Shown here: positions 31,471-42,840 of the stretch, piece by piece
Layout: each line of letters starts with the position of its first letter
Position numbering within the stretch: the first letter of the stretch is position 1
Assembly: GCF_020520425.1 (NCBI RefSeq)
Contig: NC_079490.1
Location: 121,974,715 to 122,038,714, forward strand
From: Spinacia oleracea
Taxonomy: Eukaryota; Streptophyta; Magnoliopsida; Caryophyllales; Amaranthaceae
Reading direction: 5' to 3'
DNA: 64,000 nt
The notes under the pieces: generated by a model
Databases searched by the model: none
What the model saw: the letters and a program-made list of their open reading frames with translations, nothing else
Told to the model about the DNA's origin: nothing
Program-made: the position numbers and the translations under genes

Positions 31471-32304
31471 TGTCCTTAATGAAATGTTTTAAAGTTTTAG
31501 AGTTTAATACTTTGTAAAGAAATGAATACATTAATTTTTTTCATTTAATTGTATGGTTTATTAAATGATGAGTCTTTTCAATTTGACAAATATTTAAGAT
31601 AAACTGTCAGGACCAGTCCAGTGACTAAGAAATGTCTATCAAGTGAACTAGAATGTCAAAAGTTTAAAATGGTCCCTATTCGGAAGTTTTCAATAAAGGT
31701 AGAGGCATAGAAAACACTAGACGACTAGAATGCAAGATGACTAGTAGTTATGTTTCTTGAACTATGTGGACATGGCCATGTCGCAATCATTTCCATAGAT
31801 ACTTACTTGATAAGATTAGTATCGGACAGACCTATGAAACTTTACTGTAAGAGATGAAAATCTGTCATAACTAACTTTCATTATATTATTCGACACTAAT
31901 CCTCAATACCTAAGTGATTTTAGATTACTTGTTTGAGAACTGGTTACTTTGACGTTGTCAAGCGTTGCATCGTAAAAGGAGACTATAACGTCAATGCTCA
32001 GGTAATAACCTATCAACAAAGTCTAACCTCAAGATCACAATATTGGGATTGTCCTCCCATAAATCGGGATGAGATGCCGAAAGTTGTACTAGGCCACTCG
32101 GAGAACTAGAAACTGTAAAATGCATGACCATGCTCAGATGAATCATAGGCTATGATTATCTGTTTATTTGATCAGTTGAAATCTGACACCAAGAAATATC
32201 TCTGGACATAATAAGGATGACTACTCTTACCTTATGATCATAAGCGGTCATCAAGCGACAAAGGAATTAGGAAATGCATACTTGTCCCTAAGGAAAAGTG
32301 GGAA
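31471..32304 (+). other. Copia 3' untranslated region with PPT
   Basis: No gene. The purine tract AAGGAAAAGTGGGAA precedes the LTR. A 30-bp direct repeat (GGAATTAGGAAATGCA..ACTTGTCCCT, 32263 and 32301) straddles the LTR start. Confidence 0.65.
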
Positions 32305-33697
32305 TTAGGAAATGCACACTTGTCCCTTGGTCCAAGTTTACATTTAATGAATTTTATGCTAAGTCTAATAAATGCGGTTCAGTATTAATTAACAAATTAA
32401 TAATTCAATGAGATCAAGTGATTTGAATGCCTAGCTAGAGGCCGCTTCAGTTCAAGTGGAATTAATAATATTAATCCACAGCTTACTCTTGGCTGAACCC
32501 GTAGCGTAAACAGATCAAGTATTTAAGTGAATATATTATTCATTAATTATTCCATTTATGGTCATTCGAAAATGATGGATCTTAGTTCCAGTGAGAGCTA
32601 AAATCATCTTAATCCAAAGAAAGAATATTTTCCGGAATTGAAGATATTACGGAAAATGGAAATATGGTACATAACGGAAATATAAATATTATCCAAGACG
32701 AAGATATCACAGGAAACGGAAATATGGGTTGTATCGGAAAATATTATCGAAAATAGAAATATTGCCGAAATTGGAAATATTGCCGGAAACGGAAATATTC
32801 TCGGAATCGTAAATATTGTCAAAATCAGAAAATATTGTCGGAATAAGAAATATTATCGGAAACTTAAATATTGTTCGAATCGGAAAACTAATCGGAAGCA
32901 CGAAGAGCGACAGGCCGGCAAGCGAGCCAGCCCATCGCAAGACGAGAAATGCCCGCGAGCTCGACAAGCCAACGCTAGGCACAAGGCCCAGCGCCGACAC
33001 CGAGCGCGAAGCCCAGCGCCTAGCGTAGGCAGCAAAGTAACAACGATGGACCAGAGACCGAGCAAGGGCTGCAGCGCGCGCCAAGGTAGTGTGGCCTGCA
33101 AGGCTGTGTTGGCGGCAAGCAAGCCTTGCCCTCCAAGGCTCAAGGCCCACACGCATAGCTTAGGCGCCAAGTTACTTGGGCCATAAGCCGTTCGTTTTCC
33201 TAATCCCACAATAATTAGACTTCTAGGATAGATGTAAATACTTAGTGTTTGATTATTCCTAGAGTTCTAATAAATATAATTAAAAAGAATCCTAATGGGT
33301 TTAGTTATTTGATTCCTAGTAGGATTTAACTTCTATATATCCACCCTATAAATATGTGGTTCATGATCACAATTTATATAACACACAATACATTAAATTC
33401 AAGGGACAGTTTAATATTTGCTTATCACCTTTGTGAGTTTCCCGAGTGCATAAAACTTTAGTGAATATTCTAGTTGGTTGAATCTAAGGCGGATCCGGAC
33501 GTACTGTGGACTATCTACGGAGGAGCGACATATGGAGTCATTTACTTGTTCTTGTTCGGTTCGGGAGTAGCTAGGGAAGGCACGCATCACATAGTATGTA
33601 TACAAAATTATATTTGTGTTAATGGACTATGTCTCAATTAATTTGGATTCTTGACTTTATGGTTTTTCCACATAAATATATAGTTCATAACCTTACA
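32305..33697 (+). repeat. 3' LTR of the copia element
   Basis: It parallels 41288-42611 (opposite strand) across its length, including GAGATCAAGTGATTTGAATGCC, the GGAAATATTGCCGGAAAC repeats, GGATCCGGACGTACTGTGGA and GGGAAGGCACGCAT. The right edge ...CCTTACA (33697) is inferred. It contains (T/G)GGAAATATT-type short repeats (32650-32890), a GC-rich part (32905-33190) and a TATA box (CCTATAAATAT, 33345-33355). Confidence 0.75.
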
Positions 33698-34140
33698 ACC
33701 CCTACCCACCCCCCTCCCACCCACCCCCCATATTTAATGTCTGGTTTCTTCCCCTATGTTTTCGCTGTTTTTTTTCTCTCTTTTTTCCTTTGGTTTTTTT
33801 TTTCAAGTTTACAATTGTGGAGGAAAAGTTGGAGCAGTATTTATGGTGGTGCATTTGTAGGCTTTTATATTAGGGTTAAATTTTCACCAAAAGGTAGGAG
33901 GGAAAGTGTGTAAATTTTTCATTAATTTAAGTTTTACATTTTTGTAATATTTCCCAAATTTGAGAGGGAAAATATATGCTGGAAATTTTTTGGTGTAAGT
34001 TTTGAGAGGGAAAGTGTAAATTTAATTTAATTTTAACATTGGTGTAAATTTATTTTTTTAATTTAATATAACATTAATTTAAATTTAAAGTTGAATGTAT
34101 GTTGCAAAATGGCGCATAAATGTTGAATGATTGCTGCCAA

Positions 34141-34175
34141 CAAATTTTGCTGGAATTGTGAACCAGCAAAATTTG
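34141..34175. other. Perfect 13-bp inverted repeat, 9-nt loop
   Basis: CAAATTTTGCTGG and CCAGCAAAATTTG are separated by AATTGTGAA; flanking bases add partial pairing. Confidence 0.8.
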
Positions 34176-34370
34176 GGGCATAAAGTGACGTGGGATTTAT
34201 AGGAAATTTTAGGTTTAGATGCTTCTATGGTCCCATGAAACCCCCCACCCCCTACCCCTTTCAATGTTTGACACACATCTCACTATCTATATTAAAATAA
34301 TATACCATTACCAACTACCATCTAATTAAATAATAAGTCAATTACAATGTATCAAATTTTGTGCCGCTCA

Positions 34371-34401
34371 ATGCGTTTCGAGTATTCCGGAATGGAGGGA
34401 G
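34371..34401 (-). mobile_element. Single Stowaway/mariner-type MITE terminus
   Basis: The minus strand reads CTCCCTCCATTCCGGAATAC, matching the well-known Stowaway terminal sequence CTCCCTCCGTCCCGGAATA. It is followed on the plus strand by TA. The opposite terminus was not found. Confidence 0.6.
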
Positions 34402-34476
34402 TAGTTATTTATTGATATATTGTTCAAAGAAAAATTCTAAAAAAATAATATTACGTAGTACAAAAGATGTAGGTTG

Positions 34477-37380
34477 CCTTATTTTGAAAGAATATAATAA
34501 TTAATTTTTATGCAAATAATAATCAGGGGCATCGATCGCCTGGGCCTAAATACTAGTTTAACATCAATAAAGGAGGCACAAAAATCATTAAGGGTAGTAG
34601 AGTTATTTCATAGAGGGACACTAAAGAGTCAAAAACCTCAAGTGTTCCTTTCTAATAGACTACAGTGAATGGTCCTTCAAATTCGAATGTCCAACATATA
34701 ATAGTAATACATTTCATCATTTTTGTGTGTATTTGGGAGGTATTTCAGGATTAAGAGAACTGCATTTGGGAATTAGCAGTTAAGAATTTGAGTGAAACAT
34801 TATATAGGGGTATTTTATGTAAGAGTATGATTAATTTCTTGTGTGTATAATAAAACGTATAATTAGTGAAGCTTGAGAAAAGAGTTAGAAAGTAAAGTCT
34901 TTTAGTGAAGCATAGAAGTAAGAGAAATAACTTTGAGGAAAGTTAGAGTATCATAATTAACTAATGAGATAATAGTTGTTGGGAACTTGATTTCGTAGAG
35001 GAACTCAAGAAAGACTCACGCATAATAGGGTTTTCACTGTTGATGCTAACCGCAAACAAGAAATATCACCTTCTCTTGTCGGGAGATTAAGGTCCCTAAG
35101 GGTATCCCTTGGGGGATGGCTGACCTCCTACGATTGGAGGTCTCGCCTGTGAACGAGTAATTTCTTAGGAAAATACCACTTTGAACCCATCAATTAAAAA
35201 TTAATGAGAAATGAAATACGTAAGCTAAACAGTAAATAAAGATGAAAAATATCATACATTGATATGTAAAGAAAATTGAACAAACATTAAATCACGAGAA
35301 TGTTACCTACGTGGTTGAATGCTTGAAAAAGTAGAATGACGTTGGAAACTAGAGTTCTTCAATACATGAATATTCTTAGAACAACGATATTCTACTACTA
35401 GGATACAAAGCCTAGGGTTATGCTACGGGCTAAGGCTAAAGCTAGAAAAAAACTATAAATTTTCTAAGCTGTGTTTTTTGGGTCTCCCTTACTTGATCGT
35501 CGTTGCTTGCTTTTTATACTTCTTCCTTCCTTGCCGCTTATATGGGAGTTGTGGAGAGATAAAATTTATCTCTCTACAACTTCTTAGTTCACGAGGCGGT
35601 TCCGGACACATGGCAGTTGTGGCCACATCACCCACTTCGCCTTCTTCAACCATTGTCTCGCGGCTTCCGTATTTTGGCTGGTTTTGGGCTCATAATTTCA
35701 ATGATTCCATGGTTCTTCTTGGGCAGACCTTGACTTTTTCTTCTAGGCTATCGTGGGTTTGATCTTGACACGTTTTATTGAGCTTCGGTCCTTATTTGTT
35801 GGACCTTTAGAGAATCCATGTACCCTTCTTAAAAGCATAACTAAAAATGTGTATAATAATCAAGTAACAAAGTTCTTTTCCTGTTATATATAGTGGAGAA
35901 GTTTAAATCAAAATCCTTTTGTCGGGGTTTTTCATTTCCTATTGGTCGGGCTACAATGTTTTACTTGTATAATCTCCCAAAATCTTTCTTTCTAATTGCT
36001 TTGTATTCCGTTTAATTTGATTATTATACAAAATTGACCGCAAGTTCCATATTACAATTCATCCCGCATTGTACTATTCAATCCAAATAATAAATACTCC
36101 ATCAAACACCACATTACGTTATAAGATTATTTATAATGAACACTGCTTATATTTTGGAAAAACCAATTTCTTTAATATATGATTGTCTTTTAAGGCCATG
36201 GACATCAAAGAAATATTAAAATTAAGGAATAAGAAAATATAGGTTATTTTACACCATTTACATGCCGACTCTTAATGGGTTACTAAAACTAGGGATTTTA
36301 CCGTACCTCTTATACTCTTATATTATACATATCTTTCTCTGGTTTTAACATCTATACAAATAGTCGCTTCTTTATGAGGAAATATAAATACTCAATTTGG
36401 GAAGAAAATATATATTTTTTCAAAGAAGCATGGTTTAAACAAATTACATAATGTAGGAAGAAAATTATAGTTTCACTTTCCAAATAAATCCAAACATTAA
36501 AAGTATTAATAATTCTCCAATAAAATATTAGGCTTGCAATAATTTTTTTTAAAAAAAAGATAAATAACAAACAAAAAGATTGTGTTTAAATATGAGAACT
36601 TGCAACATGCTACACCCCACAAAGAATCATCCCAAAATCTTCATTTTAGCTACTAAACAAGCAAGGGATGAGGCGAATCGCTAAAATGCAGATTCCATAT
36701 ATGAATCCACCTGACTCATGAAATCGTCAATCCCAGTCATCGCCTCATTACCAAGAAACTGGTTGGGGTTCAAAATGGAAGTGTCGACATCTTTTGCAAT
36801 TGAGTTCGTAGGAAGAGAAATATTGTTATTGTTATTTCCTCTTTCCATGACCCTTATACGGTGTTCGATACACCTTAATCTATTCTCTATCACCAAAATC
36901 AAGTATTTCAAGTCATTAGGTGGGACTTGCTCGAGTGTAGATCTACAATTCATAATATCAGTCGCAAGATTCTCCATTTTAATCTCTCGTTTACTCTTTT
37001 GAATCTTCTTTAGCTTCTCTTCTGCCTTCTTAACACTTTGATCCAAAAATGTTTTTTGATTCAAAAACCTTTCAGATTGATTTACCTGAGATTTTCTTTC
37101 ATAATTGGAGAAGATCCTTGTCACTTCCGCTTTTGATGAAGGCCACACAATGGGTTTTTTACCATCTTGTCCATAAACAATGGCACAAGCATCTATGCCA
37201 CACAAGACACTGATTTCTCGTGTCTTTTTTATCAATCCTTGCGCTCTCCTTGCGCATGTGGCTCTCCTATCAAAGTAATTTTCTATGTATGTTATGTTAA
37301 CCTTCTTTCTATCCATTTCGAGGACGACAGAAACTTGGTTTATTTTTGTTCTCAAACTTGGTAGGTAGGTTAAAAGAATT
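34477..37380. repeat. Paralogous segment, copy 1 (contains MADS gene 1)
   Basis: It matches 59172-59272 and 61610-64000 in order: AATAATCAGGGGCATCGATCG, GTAGTAGAGTTATTTCA, AACTTGATTTC..GGAACTCAAGAAA, GGCGGTTCCGG, and the MADS frame with its 3' flank. The second copy has an extra 2.3-kb solo LTR. Apart from the MADS gene no other gene is supported; the frame 35478-35762 has no homology I recognise. Confidence 0.85.
36681..37316 (-). CDS. Type I MADS-box protein, Mgamma (AGL80-like), gene 1
   Basis: An intact 211-residue frame from MDRKKVNITYIENYF. An upstream ATG at 37355 would add 13 residues unlike MADS proteins, so the MDRKK start is chosen. Residues 1-60 are the MADS DNA-binding/dimerisation domain: RRAQGLIKKTREISVLCGID, then ACAIVYG. 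VWPSS and NQKTFLDQ follow, typical of the Mgamma clade. A basic, coiled-coil-prone helix runs at about residues 94-120, then an Asn-rich tail (GNNNNNIS). It is a nuclear transcription factor; relatives such as AGL80 act in the female gametophyte central cell and endosperm, usually as heterodimers with Malpha proteins (known of the family, inferred here). Single exon, as usual for type I. The basic N-terminal helix is unusual (DRRATCARRAQ instead of ARKATFKKRKK). Confidence 0.9.
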   Translation of the reverse strand: MDRKKVNITYIENYFDRRATCARRAQGLIKKTREISVLCGIDACAIVYGQDGKKPIVWPSSKAEVTRIFSNYERKSQVNQSERFLNQKTFLDQSVKKAEEKLKKIQKSKREIKMENLATDIMNCRSTLEQVPPNDLKYLILVIENRLRCIEHRIRVMERGNNNNNISLPTNSIAKDVDTSILNPNQFLGNEAMTGIDDFMSQVDSYMESAF

Positions 37381-37431
37381 TTGTTACTTTTGAAAAGATG
37401 GATGGTTAATTGTTTTAGGCATAAGGAGAGG

Positions 37432-37441
37432 CATTTATAAG
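37432..37441 (-). promoter_or_regulatory. Likely TATA box of MADS gene 1
   Basis: The minus strand reads TTATAAATGC about 120 nt upstream of the ATG at 37316. No other strong candidate lies between. Confidence 0.45.
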
Positions 37442-37499
37442 AATAAATTAAGCATGCTTTTTTGTTTAAAATAAAAATAATATGCTAGCAATAATAACA

Positions 37500-38928
37500 T
37501 TTTAGAATCGTTATTGATAATGGAATCACAATTTAAGTAATGGCAACAAATAATTACGTAATAGAACAAATCATTTTGTTATGGAAATGATATATTCTTA
37601 GGGTTTGACATTTTTGGAAAGCTTGCTACGATACTAAACTTGAGTAATATTGGAAAGAATAATAATCAAGAAATAAAATAGTATTTTGTATCATTAATGT
37701 AAAGTGTTTGATAAACCTAAGTATATTAATCATGCATCAACAATATTAAACTTATCTCACGCATTTAAATATTTAAAGCAATAAGTAAATAAATGCATAA
37801 TATTAAATGTGATTAAATATGGTCCGACTTCATCTTAAAACTTCAACTTTAAACTCCGTCTTGAAAATGGGATAGAACCTTCATTCTTGAACTTCGCCAT
37901 CTTCAACAAAATATGCCTTTGCATTAAAATAAATAGCCTAAATATTAAAACATGCTAACGGTGCACATACCTTATTGATATTAGAAACAATGGTATTTTA
38001 GCCATATTATACATTCAAATTCATGGTTCGCAAGCCATATTTACTATACTATTTTGGGCCATACTAGTCATCACTTGGAAACCTGCCAAAAAATATATCG
38101 ATGTATCCAATATATACCATTCATCTGCGCATTTATCAAGGAGATCTTCCAAAGCAAGTAAGAACATATTTCACATCACGTACTAATTGCACAAACTAAC
38201 TAAGGCAAATCCGTTTACCAATTATTTGACCTTATTAAAATTAATCGAGTAGTCAATCCTAATTAAATTAATTAATTGATCTAATCCTTAATGTATTTAA
38301 TTCATATATGTTCAAAATCCCCCATTCAGACCAACATTATATACTTTACTAATTTTAAAACAACATTGTCTTTCTAGCTCAATATTTAATAAAAAATTTA
38401 TTCTTATATAATCCCAAAATCGGGGACTTTAGGTTGACTAACATAATTAGTTAAAATTAATTCAAAGTTTTAATGTTATTATTTATAATTATATAAAATG
38501 TCATGTTTCTCCCTTAAAATATTGTTATGTCGTAAAAATTAAAATCTTAAAATTCAATTTCGAGAATTAATCGTAAGCCCACAAGCCCAGCTCATCGCTC
38601 ACCTGAAAGCCCAACGCACAACAATCCGAAGGCCACTGCCATGTGTGCGCATGGTTGTGTGATCTAGGGCATGGGAGCTTCATAGAATCCTCTAGACATC
38701 GCATGCCTTGTGCGGCATCGCAGTGTGCACAGTGATGCATAGCAACCTGCACATAATGCACGCACCATGGCACCCGCCCTCGCCCATAGTAGCTGCTAGC
38801 ATGCCACGAGGGATCCCTACCTCGTCCTTTCTCATAGCACTGATCGCTCGATGTGTGTTATTGTTTTGCCCTTCCTCTCGCCCACGCACGCGCTCCTTGC
38901 GAGCCACGAGCATCGTTGTATGCGTCGC
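37500..38928 (-). other. Antisense copia leader, first part
   Basis: Read on the minus strand it parallels 25839-27000: a GC-rich portion (38580-38928) then AT-rich DNA with AAGACGGAGTTTAAAGTTG and ACTAGTATGGCCCA. It is split from 40525-41287 by a solo LTR. No gene. Confidence 0.6.
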
Positions 38929-40524
38929 TATAGACGCCTATATTTGACCTCTGGTCAGATGCGGTAAGTTCAATGATGAAATCAGACCTACTTATCAACG
39001 CTATCCCAAGTAAGAAATGAGCATCCTGAAGCTGGCTGAAATGATCTCGGAATCGACATTTCCATTTATAGTTGCTATTTATAGTAACTGCAATTCCAAG
39101 TAGCTAATTAATTTAGTAATCGAATAAGATAGATATTGACTAAAGGTTAGAGTTGCACTCAAACCAACCCTCCAAAAAGAGATAAATCCGTAGAAAAGAG
39201 CTAAGTTCGTAGAAAAGAGATAGATTCCGGAAAAACCATGAAAGATCTAGAACGCGCGTAGATATAATTTCCAGTGCTAGAATTTTCTAGCGCTTAGATG
39301 GCACGCGCCACTAATGTCCAGCGTTTCACCCCCAATAGCCATTATTTCCTGGCGCTGCTGGTTGAGTTTCACCCAATCATAGTAACTGATAAACTTCGCG
39401 AATATTATAAAGATGACGTGGATAAAAGAAGATCTGACGCTCCCTAGCCAGCGCCAATAAATTCTAATGCTATCCTGGCAGGCTCAAGAAAAGACTTGTG
39501 ATGGCTTTTCATTTTCATCCAACTTCTAAGTCTTCAGATTTCTATCTTTACCAGGCCATTTTCACTACAAAAAAGGGGCCTAAAACCTCTAGAAATCGGT
39601 ACCAATTCCCGAACAAATAGTGACCACACCCTAAGCTTGAGTATTAACCTAAGTTTAAATACGTCCCAACATTAGCAAAAGCCTACCCCTATTAACTCTT
39701 GTTACAAAACCTCTTTCTGTATAAACACACAAAGCATCTCATTTCTATTCTAGACTATAGCCATATTTCTAGTCTAAACCAATAAAATCTAAAGGGAAAC
39801 TCTGGAGGAAACACACCAAGATTCGGGAACATTCAGTCAATTGCCAAGAAGCTCAAAGCACAAAGGAGATCTAGAAAAGACAAATGGTAAGTGTTCCTGA
39901 GACCCGCAGTATAGCCTACGCTATACTGTTACGTGAATTTTATTTTATCATTTCCCTCACCATAAAAACTGTTCACATAAATCTGCTTTATTAATCACGC
40001 CTAATAAGATAATCGCTAGACAAATCTAATTAATGTTAAGAACCTTTCATCAATCTGAATCACTCTGTTGACGTTGTTTCGTTAATATTTTTGCATTAAA
40101 ATCAATACAAATTAGTAATTTAGTATAACGCATGTCCCTTTCGTTGCGATGTGTTAACTAGTAGGGACTGTCACATGGGCTAATGTTGGGCACTCCCGGT
40201 ATTATTAAATGTCCCCCGAATACTGAATCTCTCATATGCGGATGTACATTGATCAATATCAAAACCAGGGATCACAAGCGAATATAAGGGCATTATGGTA
40301 AAATACGTGAGCTTGAGTTTCGGCTGCTACTTGTTTATCACAATAACCGGGTTTCATAAGTTTTCCTAAATGTCGTTGAAAACTGAATGGTGACTCTACA
40401 ATATAGTAAAAAAGAGGCTACGACCACCCAGTTAGTCATCTTTTACTTAATATTGATTGCCACATCCGCGATGGAAAATTGTTGGACTATTAATTGGAAA
40501 CACCAATCTTTCGACCCCCTCACA
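38929..40524 (+). repeat. Second Tat-type solo LTR
   Basis: It starts TATAGACGCC (TG changed to TA) and ends CGACCCCCTCACA. Flanks are GTCGC (38924-38928) and ATCGC (40525-40529), a target duplication with one change. It is homologous to 15562-17025 and 45608-47155: the TAAGTTCAATGATGAAA, CGCCTAATAAGATAAT and GTCCCCCGAA..CTGAATCTCT blocks are shared. It contains an AGCGC-rich cluster (39270-39475). Confidence 0.85.
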
Positions 40525-41287
40525 ATCGCCGCATCACTCGAGTGCACGTCTCTAACCCGCATGATTCCATCACGAGCATTGCTTGATCAAGCGCACATGT
40601 CTTCCCACGCATAAATATACAAGTGCCACACTGGCAGAGATTCCTTGCTCGAGCTTGTACGCGCATAGGCGCGTCAGTGGCCGCATGGCCACAAAACTTA
40701 GCTCGGCTTCGTGCCTTGCCTCGTGCCTACGCTATCCAGGGTCATATGATTTTAATGTAAAAAATATATATTTTTCAAGATTCATGACAAACTCATACAA
40801 CATGTTAATTTCGTGAATTTAGGGAAAAAATTGATAATTTAAAAAATTGAATTATTTTAATTTGGGGATAAAATTAAGATTCATAAAATTAAAAATTTAA
40901 GCCACAAGTTCACAATTTATTCAATGGGAATTTCTAGGTCATTTTCGAACATATATCCTAATTAAATTCATGTTTAATTAGGAAAAATTCGAAACAAATC
41001 TAATTTCTTAAATTTTTCAACATGTTAGTTTGCATAATTAACGATTTAATCCCCAAAATCATTAAACATATGCAGTAGATCAAATATATAATTAGATTTT
41101 ACAAAAAGAGAAACGCAATTATTAATTTTTACATAATTAAGAAAAAAAATGGAAAACATAAACGCTCAAAAAAACATACCTCTGGTTAGAATTTGACGAT
41201 TTAAGGTGGCCAACTTAAAGTCTTTTTTAGAATGTCGTTTACATGCAAAATTCAATATTATTTATAAGATTTCAATCGTTTTCGACA
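40525..41287 (-). other. Antisense copia leader, second part
   Basis: It continues the leader interrupted at 38928 and joins the copia LTR at about 41288. The GC-rich portion (40525-40740) gives way to AT-rich DNA. No gene. Confidence 0.55.
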
Positions 41288-42611
41288 GTTAGGTTATGAA
41301 AAATCTAATTGACATGTGGAAAAACTATAATCACAATCCAAGTAAATCACATAATCAATTAGCATGATTGAGTATACATACAATTAATCATGCGTGCCTT
41401 CCCTACCTACTCCAAAACCGAACAAGAACAATTTTAGGACTACAAATGTCGACCCTCCGTACAGAGTCCACAACATGTTCGGATCCGCTTTAAATTCGAC
41501 CAAGTAGAATCTCAGTGTAAGGTTTTTATGATTATCGAGATCTCAATTTTAGGTGATAGACAAAATTATAATTATCCCTTTAATTATAAGTTACATGTGA
41601 TTTTGTGTGTATAAATAATTTGGCCTAAAGCCCTTATTTCTAGTGATCAGAATATTCAAGACTTTCCGCAATCCCTTACACTACTAGAATAGGAAACTAG
41701 AATTAGGGTAAATATAGGAAACGAAGCCAATAGTCCATCAAGGACTTAACTGGACATGTGTGGAAGACTTGTGGCCCAAGTAACTCTATCTTCAAATTAT
41801 GTTGGCGCCAATGTCAAGCCACATGACTGCATTTCACTAGGTTAGCCCATGCGCGCTTGTGCGCGCTGCCCTGCTTTCGGGCTGGTGCTGCTTAATTGCT
41901 TGCGTGCTGCCCCATGGGCGCTAGCTTGCGTGCTGCCTCCGGGGTGGTGGCCTAGCTTGCAGTGGCCCACGCATTGGCGCTTGGACGGTCTTCGTGCGTC
42001 CCATGGACCATGTTGCACGCGGCCCTTTGGCCCGTGCTTCTGTCTCATGGATCGAGCTTCGTGTTTCCGATTCGATTTCCGATTTCGCTAATATTTCCAA
42101 TTCGAACAAGATTTGCGTTTCCGGTAATATTTCCAATTCCAACAATATTTCGGATACGAAAAATATTTCAGTTTCCAAAAATATTTCCGATTCCGGTAAT
42201 ATTTCTATTTCCGAAAACATTTCCTATACGAACCACATTTCCGTTTTCGGCAATATCTTCGTTCCCGGCAAATATTATCGTCTTTTCTTTTTGAAGGTTT
42301 GCTTAGTTCCCACTGAAACTAACATCCATCAATTCCGAAAATCCATATATTAGAGTGTTTATTGGATATTATAATCAGCTAAATACTTGATCCGTTCACA
42401 TACACTTTCTGTGACCCTACGGGTTCAGTCATGAGTAAGTTGTGACATTAATAATATAAATTCCATTTTATTTGAAGCGGCGTCTAACTAGGCATTCAGA
42501 GCACTTGATCTCACTGAATAACTAACTTGTTTAATTAATTTGATCCGCAATTATTAGACTTCGCATTAAATGAATTAAATGCAAATTTTGAGCAAGGACA
42601 TATTTCCTTCA
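41288..42611 (-). repeat. Copia LTR, minus orientation
   Basis: Read from 42611 it begins TGAAGGAAATATGTCC after a purine tract and parallels 32305-33697. It contains a GC-rich block (41840-42050) and many TTTCCGATTCGAATATTTCC-like short repeats (42060-42280). The left edge at GTTAGGTTATG is approximate. Confidence 0.78.
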
Positions 42612-42740
42612 ATCTCCCACTCTTCCTTAGAGATAAGAGTGCATTTCCTTATTCCTTTGTCGCTTGATGCCTACTCATGAACATAAGGTAGGACTAGTCA
42701 TCCTTACTATGTCCAGTGGTATTTCTCGGTTTCAGGTTTC
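42612..42740 (-). other. Copia PPT and 3' untranslated remnant
   Basis: The minus strand reads GGAAGAGTGGGAGAT directly before the LTR. The rest matches the 32180-32300 region of the other copia. It is cut off by the microsatellite that follows. Confidence 0.7.
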
Positions 42741-42747
42741 GGCTGAT

Positions 42748-42791
42748 CATATATATATATATATAATTGTAATTATATATATGTATATATT

Positions 42792-42822
<31 letters not shown>

Positions 42823-42828
42823 GTGTAC
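42748..42828. repeat. Compound (AT)n-(TG)n microsatellite
   Basis: An AT-dinucleotide run (to about 42790), then about 13 TG units and TATG repeats. Confidence 0.95.
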
Positions 42829-42840
42829 GAATTAGCATTC

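Larger units (their letters stand above)
33698..34476. other. Intergenic, AT-rich; no gene seen
   Basis: It begins with a C-rich low-complexity run (33698-33731). It contains several GAGAGGGAAA(G/A)TGTAAATTT-like repeats (33890-34030), a hairpin at 34141-34175 and a MITE-type terminus at 34371-34401. Confidence 0.5.

Noticed and set aside
38567..38947. Cys/His-rich short frames
   Set aside because: GC-rich part of the antisense copia leader, with no zinc-finger spacing.
41842..42353. Repeated ISNSNNISD/FPIRTIF-type proteins
   Set aside because: Translations of the TTTCC-AATATT short repeats in the copia LTR.
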